A stretch of 64,000 nucleotides of DNA from Allodiplogaster sudhausi (taxonomy: Eukaryota; Nematoda; Chromadorea; Rhabditida; Diplogasteridae), in contig CALZFC010000249.1 of NCBI GenBank assembly GCA_945643635.1, positions 1,528,501 to 1,592,500 of the forward strand, written 5' to 3'. Position 1 is the first letter of the stretch, and each line of letters starts with the position of its first letter. The notes beneath the pieces are model-generated. The model was not told the DNA's origin. It worked only from the letters and a program-made list of their open reading frames with translations, and ran no database searches. Shown here piece by piece: positions 49,231-60,754 of the stretch. The translations under genes were made by a program, and so were the position numbers.

Positions 49231-52200
49231 TTAGCGAATCTCATCAAAGCACTTGGCAATTCGTCGCTTGCAGAGATGGAGAGACTCCATGCCGCCGGCT
49301 CCCACGACAAGGACGAAGAATTGCTTGCTTAAATCATTTTTATTCCTCTGGAACGGAGAGAGATAAAAAGAAAGAGAGAGATAGAGAAAGATAGAGATAG
49401 AGAGAAAGAGAGGAGAAACAGATATGTAGTTGCGTAATAGAAAGATAGGCGTAAAAAGAAATAAAAAAAATTTGAATTTATTTTCAGTAAAAAATAATAA
49501 TATCCAATCTATAAAAAATACTATTTAGTTTCCGCGAAATATTGTCTTTGTATTCCTCATTGTTTCCTAATTCTTTCTTTCTCTTTCTCTTACAAACCTT
49601 CCACTCCGACGTGGGCCCATCGAGACAACGACATGCAAAGGCCGCTCGACGGTTGTTACCATGCGTTGTGCAATGGCAAACTGGAAAACGGAGAAAAAAT
49701 AACTCTGAATCTACAAAATCCCATGTGATGGTATTCAAAATGTGAGAGGGCACTTTCATTTTATGCAAGACATATGATGATTTACAAGTAAATAAAGAAG
49801 ATATATTTTAGCTACCTTGCGAGTTGCGATGGAGAACAGCGAAAGGACGACCTCTTGTTTCGCGTCCACGGACGCGAGTCGAGCATATCGACCCACGCGG
49901 CATGCGCCCATTACTATGAGAAAATGTGTATTCTTTAAAGCTTACACAATTCTAAATAGAGTCTCAATACTTGTAAACATAAACTAATTTAAAAAAATTA
50001 GAATAAGAAAAAAAAACCTTACCAAGAACTGCGGCTTTGTGCACGCTGTTGAAGAGTGGCTTAATGGCCTCGTCCGTGAGCTCCTCTCTGAAGTTGTTCA
50101 AGGTGCAGCTGATCTGGCCGTTCTCATAGCCGACAAAGACCAGCGAAACATCCGGCCACTGGCAAGAGATAAGATCACTATTTAAAAAAATTCATACAGA
50201 AAAAGATTTTTTTTTATTATAAAAAATACTTACTAAAAAGAATAGCATTATACAATTAAAAAAATATTTTCAATGGCAAATAATCTGACATCAACAGTCG
50301 CGATGCATCCCAGAGGAACTTCGCGGTCGCGACGTTGCCCGTAAACCGCCTGAGAAAAACAATCTCGAAAAACAATAATTGTACCAATTTAAATGATCGT
50401 TAAACTGTAAAGTCTTTCAACTATTTGTATTTTTTTTGCATGAAAAGAAATAATAATTGTATCACAATGAAAATAAGGCATCCGATAAATCAACTCGTTT
50501 ACGAGTTAGCACCCTAGACTTGCTGGGTTTTCGACACGCACTTTTTCCTTTGTAAACCGAATATCTCACCCATACCGAAGACGAATGCAAATAAAAAATA
50601 AAAAAATTAATAGATAAATAAATAAATATATAATAAATAAACAAATAAATAAACAGATAAACGGATAAATAAATAAATAGCTAGCATGTCAAACCTTGAA
50701 GGGAGTCCCCATCCTCGGGTCGCGCATGCTCTCTGTAGAGGAGAGACGACAGTTGCGCGCATCCCACTCCACGCGAACATGGCTAAGGCAATTAATCAGA
50801 ATTTAAAGTCATTAAAAAATGGCTTCAAAGTTTCATAGTTTATACCAAAATCTTTGGGACTGGAATCGGTGGTTAAAAAAATGGTTGGAAAAAACTAATC
50901 GATAAATGGTATAAAATCACCAGTCTTCTGTACTTCAGTACGGCTTCTGGGTCGTGTTGAAAAAAAATTTTAAAAAAAAATAAAAACTAACACAGTGCCA
51001 CCACGTTGCTTAATCACCATGTCCACCTTCTCCGAGCATGTCAATGAACCTTCCTCTGACTGTAAAAGGGACATATTAAAGGAAGTCTCCGGCGAATGTT
51101 TGGCCAATTCAAAATAGGGATTTGAACCATGAAGTGTCCCGCACGGAAGGGACTCTAGCGGCCACTGGCTAAAATATGCCTAGTTCTCAACCCGTCACGT
51201 TTTTGGAAGGCTGTGATCCTCTCATTTCAGTCCTGCTGCCCTTGCACTCTCTCCACAGAGGTTTGTGGTCAAAAAGTTTCATTGGGTGCTGACCTGTTGA
51301 GAAAACTCCGGCCAATGTAGGTTGCACACCGATGTGCACACTTCCAAGAAGATTTCTCTGCTTTTCCCGGTTTTGCTATACATGCATTCATTTTTTTTCA
51401 AAATGGCCGGAGTTGGTGATCGAGCGATGCAAAATAGGATGGTGCTAAGATCTACAGTAGCTAATTCTCTACCCGTGAGCTTTAAAACGACTATAATTCG
51501 GGGACGATAAGATGAAATTCATTCAAACTTTCTCTATCTAAGTTTTACGATGAGACGAACTGATCCATGCTTAAAAACCGATGTGTTAATTATTCGCCGG
51601 AGACCTCCTTTAAGTAGGACCTAGTGAGTGGGTATAGGAAGGCGAGAGTACTAGAACGAGGGAAGAGTGAGAGAGAAAAGAGAGAGAGAAAAAAAGAAGG
51701 AAGAAAGAGACGAATTATCAAAAAAAAACACTTTAAAAGAAACCTGTCGAAGGAATATCATCTCCTCGATCGGATGCCTTTCTCTGCGATTGTTCCGTTC
51801 GCGCACAGGAAAAGGCATCGAATTCTCGCTGCCAAAAATGTGCACGTCTGAAAGAAGAAGTTTTTTTGTACGGTCCCTAGTAAGTCGACATTCACCCACA
51901 TTTTGAGGGAACCTTGGGCCACCCTTTATTACCTGTTCAGAGGTAGAGTAAAGATTACATATCAAAATTAAAACGATCAGTTTTTCGCTCTCTGAGCTCC
52001 TTAGCCAAAAAAAGTTAGCCTTCGAATTTTCTAACTGTTGAAGTATAAAAAAATATAAAAGTCAACCATTTATTGAATTAAAACATTATGACTTGTAATA
52101 GTTTCAAATTGAACCTGTGATGTTGACCCAGAAAATTCTGCCGTCGCCTGTGCCAATGAGAAGGAATGCCATCCAGTCGGTCATGTCTGCATCTGTCGGT

Positions 52201-55200
52201 GCCAACTGCATACCGTATCCAGTGGTGGCGAGGGTCCCGCGCGGAAGGAAGGCCATGCCCTTGTGAAAGGACCGTTCTTAAAGGAGCCAAAAACTCAATC
52301 TTGAATTCGAGCCTTTTTGCCTGACTACAAGGGTGAGAGATCGCCGCATGTGATGAGAGATGCAATTGCAATGATAAGGAAAAAAGAGCACGGTTGAGTT
52401 TCTATTTTAATATAAATGGGATGACGAAAATTTTGCAATTCATTTCATTAAAAAAATTCTTATGAGTTTTTTTTTTCGTAAATCAAACCGCATGTTTATT
52501 CAGTGAGGATTATAAAACTATATTAAAAATCATTAAACTAAAATTATAAAAATTGTAAAACATTATAATTTCATTAAAAAGGGGAAATTCTTTCTCCGAC
52601 CTGTGGTGCTGTCAAAATGGAAGAGAGCGACTTGGCCTTGCTCGGTGATGCACGCGACAATGTCCAAGGAGGCGAAGTGGGCAACAGAGACAATCTCAAA
52701 GATAAACACAATTATTTGGTACTTTTTTTTAAACTATAAATGCTCATTCTTACTCTATAACTTACTAGGACCAATAATTAATTTAATGTTGTAACGTCTC
52801 AAAGTCTAACCTTCGAATCAAGGCAGCAGATTCCAGTCGCGTTAGCCTCGGACATCAGATACTCGCAAAGAGACTGAAAGTTTTGTAAGGCTAGCCTAGG
52901 AAAAAATATTAAAATTTCAAAAGTATTATAGAGATTGCTCCTTCTTTACGGTTGCTGTGTGAATTTTTATTTATTTATTGTATAACCTTTCCTTCATGAG
53001 CACAATAAATACGATGTAAAAGAAACAAAATTGAACATTAAATACCAAGTAATTCAAATAAAAAGGGATAAGTTTAAAAAATCCCCACATTGTTAGACAC
53101 GCCGAGAAGCAGCCCACATGGCATCATCGCGTATTCGCAGGACTTGGCGGCTCCTTTCCCTTTGCCTGCTCCTCCAGTCAACCCCGGCAACGGCCACCTC
53201 CTTCGGCTCTGCATCTCCACCAAGTAGGGACCGGTCAATAATTATGGGGTAGTAGAAAAACTTTAGTTGTTCTACAGTTGTAGCACTTCTTTTCCTCTCA
53301 ACAAAGTATTACTTCCCGTGCTGAATAGTGTCTGCCTCTGGACTTGGGCGGGGGGTTATTTACAAAAGGCCAAATGGCCAACCCCCCAGTGTAAAAAAAC
53401 AGAAAGGAGAAGGTACTGTTTGCCCACGAAGAAATATAAATGTACCGTACCCCTGAATCGACGACTGCAATCATCTGATGTGAGAGACGCGGCCAGAATC
53501 GGATGTCAATGACACGGTCGGTGGATGGGAGGGAAAGCATCTCTGGCAGCTTCTGCGTGCTGGTCACCACGTCTGGAAACACAACACCGTATTACCTTTC
53601 GATCATTCTGACTTTTTCGATTTAAGAGATTAAATAATACATAAGGGTAAGAAGAGGTAGAAGCTTAGGAATGTAGGTTGGGTGAGAAAGAGGCAAGTCA
53701 CCTTTTCTCTACTCCTTCCTTTTATATCTCCCAATCTCCATCTCTGAATCTTCTAACTCTTAAACTTTTTGACTATCCAACACACACACACACTCTCTCT
53801 CTCTCTCTCTCTCCTCACACGATTGCCATCGATCGGCTTCGTATGGCAGCTTGACAACGTAGAAGATGTCTCCGCCAGCGGAAAGGCCAAAGATGCGAGG
53901 ATCGCGCGGCCGCTCAAAGAGAAGGCACACGGCGCCGCCAACCATTCCGCAGTCGCCGACTCTCTTAAAAGGTAATTCGAACAATTTACCTCTCTCAGCA
54001 TTTCTAACAAATATCAATAATGAAAATTAAACAAAATATGAAAAATTTTTGTTATGAAAGATCATATCATTCAATAATTTATATATAAAAACATTAATAT
54101 GGTGCAAATAATATTTAATATTTTTTAAACAAATAATAATTAAATGCAATAATTTGGCACAAATAATATTTAACAACTTCAAACAAATCAAATCAAGAAA
54201 GAATCAGCACTCACTTGGACCACGAAAGCCTTGGCCTTGTCGACCGGAGACATCGTCGCCGCGGTGAGGAGTTGCCTGACATCCGCGCACATTGGAGAGA
54301 TGCATTTGTTTGTACGCATGCCGCAATCGCCGACCCTCTTCAGAGACCATTCGAAAAATTTACGTTTTCCAGCATTTTTAACAAATAACAATAATGAAAA
54401 TTAAACAAAATATGAAAAATTTATGTTTTGAAAGATCATATCAATCAATAATTTTAAAAAAAACATTAATATGGTGCAAATAATATTTAATATTTTTTTT
54501 AACAAATAATGAATAATTAAAAGCATTAATATGGCACGAATAATATTTAACAATTTTTAACAAATCAAATCAAGAAAGAACCAGCACTTACTTGGACCAC
54601 GAAGTCCTTAGCCTTGTCGACCGGAAACTTGGTGACATCCGCGCACTTGGGGGTGATGCATTTGTATGTTTTGTCTATAATTATGTCATTAAAAGAGCAA
54701 TGTCACAATTTCGAACATTAAACAGTAAATTAAATGTTAATATGTAAAAAAAATTAGCTTTTAAATTATTGCATGTCTACACTTTTTTGTGTCTCTCTAC
54801 TCCAATCAGCGATTAATAGAGCCATGTTCCCAAGGTCAATAGGCTGTTAGCCATCCAAGTACGTATGATCCCAGGTAATAAAAGGGGCCTACCCCACTAT
54901 ATTATTTTTACGAAAAAAAATTAAATTTTTGGCTTACCCACCCTTTTTTGAGGCCTTCGGAGGTCATATCCACCCACTTTTGTGAGACCCTCGGACCACC
55001 CTTTTTCCCTGGATCTTACCCATGACAGCCTCTGGCTTCTCTGGCAGCTCGCGCCACACAACAACGCGGCCATCGCTGGTGCCACCAAAGAGAACATGGT
55101 CGTGAGTCTGAAGATTTTGAGAGAAAGATAGATGTAAAGAGATTATTTCTAGGGCAAATTCACCCATTCATCCACATTTACCCAAATGATCCATAGCGAT

Positions 55201-58200
55201 TTTATAATTTGGTTGAATACTTGGTGAATGTTACTATTTGCCTAGTTTTCGAGCACATCCACATAAATCTAACATAAGATAACAATGAGAAATGAAGTGA
55301 GCAATCGAAGACATTTGTAGATTGATATGACACATTTGGAAGTCTTGGGAGAAATGAAGTGAGCAAATGGCGTTGAAAATGAAAAAAAAATTTGGAGAAT
55401 AAAAAAAACGAAATTACCATGCACGCACCAGTGAGCTCGAAGAGGGACACTGGCGGCCGGCCGAGGGGAATGGCGAGACGGACGCCGTTACGAAGCTCGT
55501 AAGCCATCTTCATGGAAGGAGATGCTCATCGTTAGGTTGGAAGAAAGAAGTAATAAAGCATATAATGAAACTTGTGGAAGACATTTGTAGATTGATATGA
55601 CACATTTGGAAGTCTTGGGAGAAATGAAGTGAGCAATCGGTGAGGGGGGGGGGCGTAGAAGCATATAATAGCGTAGTAAACTTGCCGAAGAATATTTGTG
55701 TTGACCATACAAGTACCACACTTTTGAGACCATAACGAAGAATATTTGTTGACCATACAAGTACCACAGTTTTGAGACCATAAACAAAGATTAAGTCATA
55801 AGAAATGAAATGAGAAATATAGACCACTTTACACGTACAAGTTCGCCGCATTCGAATTCTGCAACGAATCCAGAAGAAATCGCGAAGACGCGAGTGCAAG
55901 GAGAAGGACAGTCGAATCTCGCGAGGGTCGGAAGTGCGGGTTCGCCAACTGTCGGAAAAGGCAGGATATTTATTGTTTCTTATGCTTTAATAATTTTAAT
56001 TCCTAATTTGAATAATTTATAATTTAGCTACTAACTTCACTTTTAGTATTAGCTTATATTTAACTAATTTTAGTTATTAATTAAAATAATTATTAATTTA
56101 GCTATTAATTTCACTTTTAGTATTAGCTTATATTTATGGGAATTCTATGCTTAAGGATGGAAATATCATAAATATAATGAAATTAATATCTAAATTACAA
56201 ATTATTTTTCATCATAAAGAAATTAATATCTAACTTACAAATTACTTTTCAAGTTTAAGTCCAACTATTAGACCACAACTGTGCGGAGGATGTGGAGAGA
56301 GCAGATAGATGGCCGTGCTGCAGTTGAACACTACAGATCCCGAATGAAAATTCTCGGCATGCCACCTGATCTCTCGAGGAGATTTCAGCTGTAAAATATA
56401 TAGGTAAAATTTATATTTATAGGTTCAAGTTTTTTTTCATCAGAAAATTACTCATATTAAATGTTGAATTTTTTTTTCAAATTCTTATTTCTTATTTGTT
56501 TGAAATTTTTCTTCTAAATTTTGTACTTGAAATCTTCTCGATTATATCTCTTAATCTTGTTACATCGAAATGATGTATCGAATAAATACATTTGGGTTCA
56601 AGTAAAATCAATATGGCCTAGGAAAGGCGCTACATCGTTTGCGAACCGGCCGATGAGAACGTAACGTATGAGAACATTGGTCGGTCATTTGAGAACCGAG
56701 CGCAAACTGAATCTGACGTATGAGAACCGAGCGTGGACATTATTTTCTTGCATACGCCGGATGAGAACCGAGCGTAGAGCGAATGTTCCACATGAGAACC
56801 GAGCGTAGAGCGAATGTTCCACATGAGAACCGAGCGTAGAGCGAATGCCCCGGATCAGAACCGAGCGGGAAAATGTCATTTTTTGTTTGGCCCGGATGAG
56901 AACCGAGCGTGAAAATGTCATTTTGGGTTTGGCGTGGATGAGAACCTAGGGGTAAAATGTCATTTTGGTTTTGGTCCGGATGAGAACCTTGCGGGAAGAT
57001 GTCGTCATCAGCAGTGTGAGTGTATAATATAATACTCAGATTGTAATTCGTATTTTAATTTTGGGTTAGGGGAAAGTTGAATTGAAAATATCTGCACTAT
57101 TCGCTGGCAGTACATTCAAAGTAAACAAAGTACTTCTTCTGTCTATATATATATAGACCCTCATTTAACGCGTGAATAAAGTTCTTCTCCTTGTCTTTTG
57201 TGGTTCGTCACTGGTTGTTCCCGCATCACGTCTAGTTATCGTCAATGTTTCTCGGATCTCTACCCGCTGTTTGTCGATCCCTCTGTCCCAGTGAGAGTGT
57301 GACTAGAGTTAGGCGAAATTGACAGGTGAGCCCTGGAGGACTAGGGAGAGAGTGAGAGAGAGATTTGAGAGAGATGCGGCAATGAGTTTGTTACCGAGAG
57401 CGTCTAGATGTATGGCGCTCGTGCTCGCTGATGACGACATCTTCCCGCTCGGTTCTCATCCGGGCCAAACCCAAAATGACATTTTCCCTCTCGGTTCTCA
57501 TCCGGGCCAAACCCAAAATGACATTTTCCCGCTCGGTTCTCATCCGGGCCAAACCCAAAATGACATTTTCCCGCTCGGTTCTCATCCGGGGCATTCGCTC
57601 TACGCTCGGTTCTCATGTGGAACATTCGCTCTACGCTCGGTTCTCATCCGGCGTATGCAAGAAAATAATGTCTACGCTCGGTTCTCATACCTCAGATTCA
57701 GTTTGCGCTCGGTTCTCAAATGACCGACCAATGTTCTCATACGTTACGTTCTCATCGGCCGGTTCTCAAACGATGGAGCGCCAAAGGAAAGAAACAAGAG
57801 AAAAAAAGAAGAAAAAGCAAAAAGAAATACCTTTCCGAGCACCTTCTCCTTCTCCAGTCGTATGTTCTCGCTTGAACGATCGGTGGTGTAGAAAATCAGC
57901 TCGCTTAAAGGAAACAAAAACTCACGTTTGAATTCCCGCTTTTTTTGCCTCGCCCAAGGGCGAGGGGCGATTGATTTATTAGAGAGAAGCTACTAGAATA
58001 GTCAAGGAAAATTCAAATAATTGTTCGGCTAACTTGTCATTTGTCAAAACGACGATGTGGTACGTCTTCGCCGTTGCACATTCGCCGTTGTAGAAAACGG
58101 CGCGAACTTTGGAGACTGAAATACAGAAATAAATAATTATATTTATATATAATTATTTATTTATTTATTTATTTAAGCAGAAAGGTGGTCGATATAAAGC

Positions 58201-59458
58201 GGTTAGCACAAGAATGAGAGGAATGAGCAGCATAAAAGAAAATATATATACGTCGGGACTTGGTGTCCTTCGGAGGCTGCCAACCAGATCGGTTGGCCCT
58301 CTCAGTTGGCGAGTTTTCGTCTCCGCAGTTGAACATTGTCAGACAGCCAAGTGGAGTGCCTAGTAAATGAATAACAACATACTAATGTGATGAACAGAAA
58401 TAAACAGACTCCGCTTTACACTCCTCGCTCCATTTTCTTCAAATATGCCTTAATTATTCAAACCGCCATGAATACAATTACAAGATAATGGCATTATTCA
58501 GTTTCGCCGCAGACGAAAAAATGGGTTTTTTACTACCCAATTTTATGCATACTTCATCACACAGTAATGTTTCTTCAAAACACCAGAAATTGCATAGAAT
58601 GCAGTAACTAATATTGTCTTAAGCCAAAGGGAGATATATGGCACCGATAAATGAACCAAAGTAGGGCGTATTTGGGTCGCCACAAAAATATGTGTGTTGA
58701 AGTAGAAAAAAGCGCGAAAAATTAAAGGAATTCCCTTCGAACAATCATAAAAATTTTACAAGATCTAATTATACAATCTCATTGTCAGGGTCATAATTAA
58801 GAGGTGGAATATGCCTACAGCATAGCAGTAATTTCTATTTTTTAATGCGCTGATGGTTAGTGATTTCGTGAGTGGGATTGCCTGGCGCATTATTTTTAAG
58901 ACGGCCAATGTGCCAAACATCGAGAGGAAGATTCTCTACTCCTCCTTACTCTACAGCATCCACAAAAGAAACATAAATTAAAAACAGAAAAAGCAAGAAG
59001 AAGAAATCGCTTAACTTCACATTCCCGCTTTCATTTTTATTTCCAACTCGGGAGGACAATTTTAAATTATCGCCTCACTAAAATTACGGTATTTCGCACC
59101 AAAATTGCTGGAAGCAACCTAGATTAACATAAGTTGACGTCTGCCAAATTAGGCTGCATTTTCTCGACAATTTCTCTTTAACATTTCTAACGGTTTATTA
59201 CTATAAGTCCGAGAAAGAAAGCAAGGAAAACTGAAAAAAGAGAGAAAAAATAATCTCGATAACTCTTTAGGCTCCCCTCACTTTCCCCACACTATCTGTT
59301 TCTCTGTTTTCTCTCTCTCTCTCTCTATCTCTGTCCCGTAATCCACATTCAAATCGTAGTACCCGACAGAACTCATACTTGGCTGCCCTGATCAGCGCTT
59401 CTCTACCGCGACGGACGTCTGCGATACAGCTACGGGCTGCAATCACGGCTGGAGTCAC
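49231..59458 (-). CDS. WD40-like beta-propeller protein, upstream copy (5' partial)
   Basis: Exons 5' to 3' are 59347-59458, 58252-58359, 58034-58115, 57831-57903, 56280-56388, 55839-55948, 55418-55507, 55020-55107, 54592-54674, 54215-54337, 53819-53963, 53451-53572, 53089-53232, 52811-52873, 52601-52694, 52115-52276, 51744-51847, 50992-51059, 50695-50782, 50290-50349, 50023-50158, 49816-49913, 49594-49680 and 49231-49347 (TAA). Apart from 53,089-53,232, they join in phase to about 820 residues. Beta-propeller strands recur: TYHIVVLTNDNELIFYT, HVLFGGTSDGRVVVWRE, DPRIFGLSAGGDIFYVV, MAFLLIGTGDGRIFWVNIT and SLVFVGYENGQISCTLN. This suits one or two WD40-type propellers acting as a scaffold, with a short basic tail. 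I cannot assign a named family. The first exon starts after an acceptor, so the true start is not seen. Oddities are a hybrid duplicated exon (54,215-54,337), a lost acceptor at exon 53,089-53,232, and two transposons in introns. Confidence 0.78.
51080..51609. mobile_element. MITE flanked by TTAA
   Basis: A 530-bp insertion has inverted ends AGGARGTCTCCGGCGAAT (one mismatch seen) and TTAA on each side (51,076-51,079 and 51,610-51,613). TTAA duplication is typical of piggyBac-type elements, but the ends do not start CCC, so a TA-duplicating family is also possible. It lies in the intron 51,060-51,743 (684 bp). The paralogous intron 42,890-43,068 is 179 bp and lacks it. No coding capacity is recognised. 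Confidence 0.75.
54000..54740. repeat. Internal tandem duplication within the propeller gene
   Basis: The AT-rich intron segment at about 54,000-54,200 recurs at about 54,375-54,580 with few changes. Shared phrases are aataatgaaaattaaacaaa and ttaatatggtgcaaataata. The duplicated piece includes the exon ending FVVQ (54,215 and 54,592 boundaries) and the start of the next exon (RVGDCGM at 54,337 and 53,963). Confidence 0.85.
54215..54337 (-). CDS. Hybrid duplicated exon of the propeller gene
   Basis: This 123-nt exon begins like the exon 53,819-53,963 (RVGDCGM) and continues like the exon 54,592-54,674 (TNKCISPMCADV...DKAKAFVVQ). It enters and leaves in phase 0, so it can be included or skipped without shifting the frame. 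It is best explained by unequal crossing-over inside the gene. Confidence 0.75.
55295..55795. repeat. Direct repeats around propeller exon 55,418-55,507
   Basis: The phrase acatttgtagattgatatga and the following 45 bp or so occur near 55,312 and 55,581. The phrase gttgaccatacaagtaccac occurs twice, near 55,701 and 55,750. They suggest local slippage in the neighbouring introns. Confidence 0.8.
56626..57782. mobile_element. Foldback-like element with repeat-filled inverted arms
   Basis: Two long inverted arms, 56,626-57,012 and 57,427-57,782, each consist of tandem units containing gatgagaaccgagcg with spacers such as gaaaatgtcattttgggttt. The arms start ggcgctacatcg and ggcgctccatcg. The flanks ctaggaaa and aaaggaaa match at 6 of 8 bases, suggesting a worn 8-bp duplication. 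The 414-bp centre encodes nothing recognisable. It lies in a propeller-gene intron of 1,442 bp. The paralogous intron 47,612-47,764 is 153 bp and lacks it. Long arms built of subrepeats resemble foldback elements. Confidence 0.85.
57013..57426. other. Unique centre of the foldback-like element
   Basis: No coding exon is seen. It contains a TA-run followed about 35 bp later by aataaa and then a GA-rich stretch. It may have been captured from another element. Confidence 0.5.
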
Positions 59459-59460
59459 CT

Positions 59461-59832
59461 GGAGGGAGAGGGGGAGAGGAGAATGAGAGAGAGAAAGAGA
59501 AAGAGAGAGAGAGAGAGAGCGATAGGGAGAGAGAGAGAGGAAGAGAGAGACAGTGAGACGGAGAGAGAGGGAGAGAGATAGTAATCGAGAGAAAAAAAAG
59601 AGAGAGACGTAGAAATAAAAATAGAGAGAGAAGGAGAAAGGGCGAGCGAGCATTAAGCAATAGGGAAAGAAAAAGAGAGTGAGCGAGAGCGAGAAAAAGA
59701 GAGATAGTGATCGAGAGAGAAAGAGGGAGAGAGAGATTGAAAGAAAGAGAGAGAGAGGAGAGAGAGAGAGACAGAATGTGACAGAGAAAGAGAGAGAGAG
59801 AGAGAGAGAGGAAGAGAGAGAGTTAGAAATGA
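59461..59832. repeat. 370-bp GA-rich microsatellite
   Basis: An imperfect ga/gaga run with gagt, gaca and gata interruptions lies directly upstream of the acceptor of the first recognised propeller exon. On the coding strand it is a long CT tract reaching the splice site at 59,459, so it serves as a very long polypyrimidine tract. Confidence 0.92.
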
Positions 59833-60011
59833 GAGAGACCTTCATTAGCGGAATTGTTTAATTATTTCTAATGCTAATGTGTAATCATAATTATTTTTCC
59901 AAAACTGTTTTCTCTCTATACTAGGAATATAGAAGACATACAAACAGTAGCAGTACATCAGAGAAATTTGAAATAAGATTTTTTTAATTAACAACTTTTA
60001 TGTGCCCTGGA

Positions 60012-60054
<43 letters not shown>

Positions 60055-60622
60055 CAGAGAGAGAGAAGAGAGAGAGGGGGGAGACCGAGATTTTCTTTTG
60101 TTCCTTTAAAATTTTGTTTAGAGAAATCGAGAAATATTTTATAGATCGTGCCTTCTTTTTTATTAAAGAGAGAGAGAGAGAGAGAATTAACAAGCAGTTA
60201 TTGATCAATAATCTGAAACTGACTCTGTCATAGGCAAATCTACCGAAAGCAATTTTCAAGGTACGTTAGATTTCAAGTTCTATTGCCAGACAGACGCTTT
60301 GTGAGTAATAAATAATCTCGAATCTTCTTTTCGTTTGTCGACCACTTTTCTTTCAATCTGCACAATAAATGTATTTCATGACCTTTCATTCACCACTGTT
60401 TACTTCTCTCCAGTATGCAATCAATAGTTCAAGGGTTCCAGTCAAAAAATATTCTTTTAAATTTCGGAAACACTTTTATCTTCGACAAAAAAAAATTATT
60501 AATCGGCAAATCGGATAATCTTTTGGGCTTAAGGCATCAACAGAGACTACTGTAACATAGAGTATACTGTACACATCTGCAACCATCTAGCAGTCTCATA
60601 CCTAATCGAACACCATATAAAC

Positions 60623-60694
<72 letters not shown>

Positions 60695-60754
60695 AGAACG
60701 AGACACTGTGATAAAATCCTCTATCAAACATAGTATATAATCAGTATCCCAAAG
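59833..60754. other. Gap between propeller gene and THAP gene
   Basis: AT-rich sequence with GA microsatellites at about 60,012-60,078, 60,167-60,186 and 60,626-60,694. No coding exon is supported. The promoter of the propeller gene and the 3' UTR of the THAP gene must lie here or nearby. Confidence 0.6.

Noticed and set aside
54880..55015. Possible further MITE (caggtaataaaagggg to ccctttttccctg)
   Set aside because: The ends look hAT-like, but no matching target duplication is visible, so the boundaries cannot be supported.
57013..57426. LTR-like signals (TA-run, then aataaa) in the foldback centre
   Set aside because: There is no paired LTR, primer-binding site or retroelement coding sequence.
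57391..57931. Repeated ORFs in both directions (NIFPLGSHPGQTQND-like and ENVILGLARMRTER-like)
   Set aside because: They are translations of the foldback element's subrepeats.
59267..59845. Ser/Leu-rich 192-residue ORF
   Set aside because: Most of it is a translated GA/CT microsatellite. Only 59,347-59,458 looks like a real exon and is included in the propeller gene.
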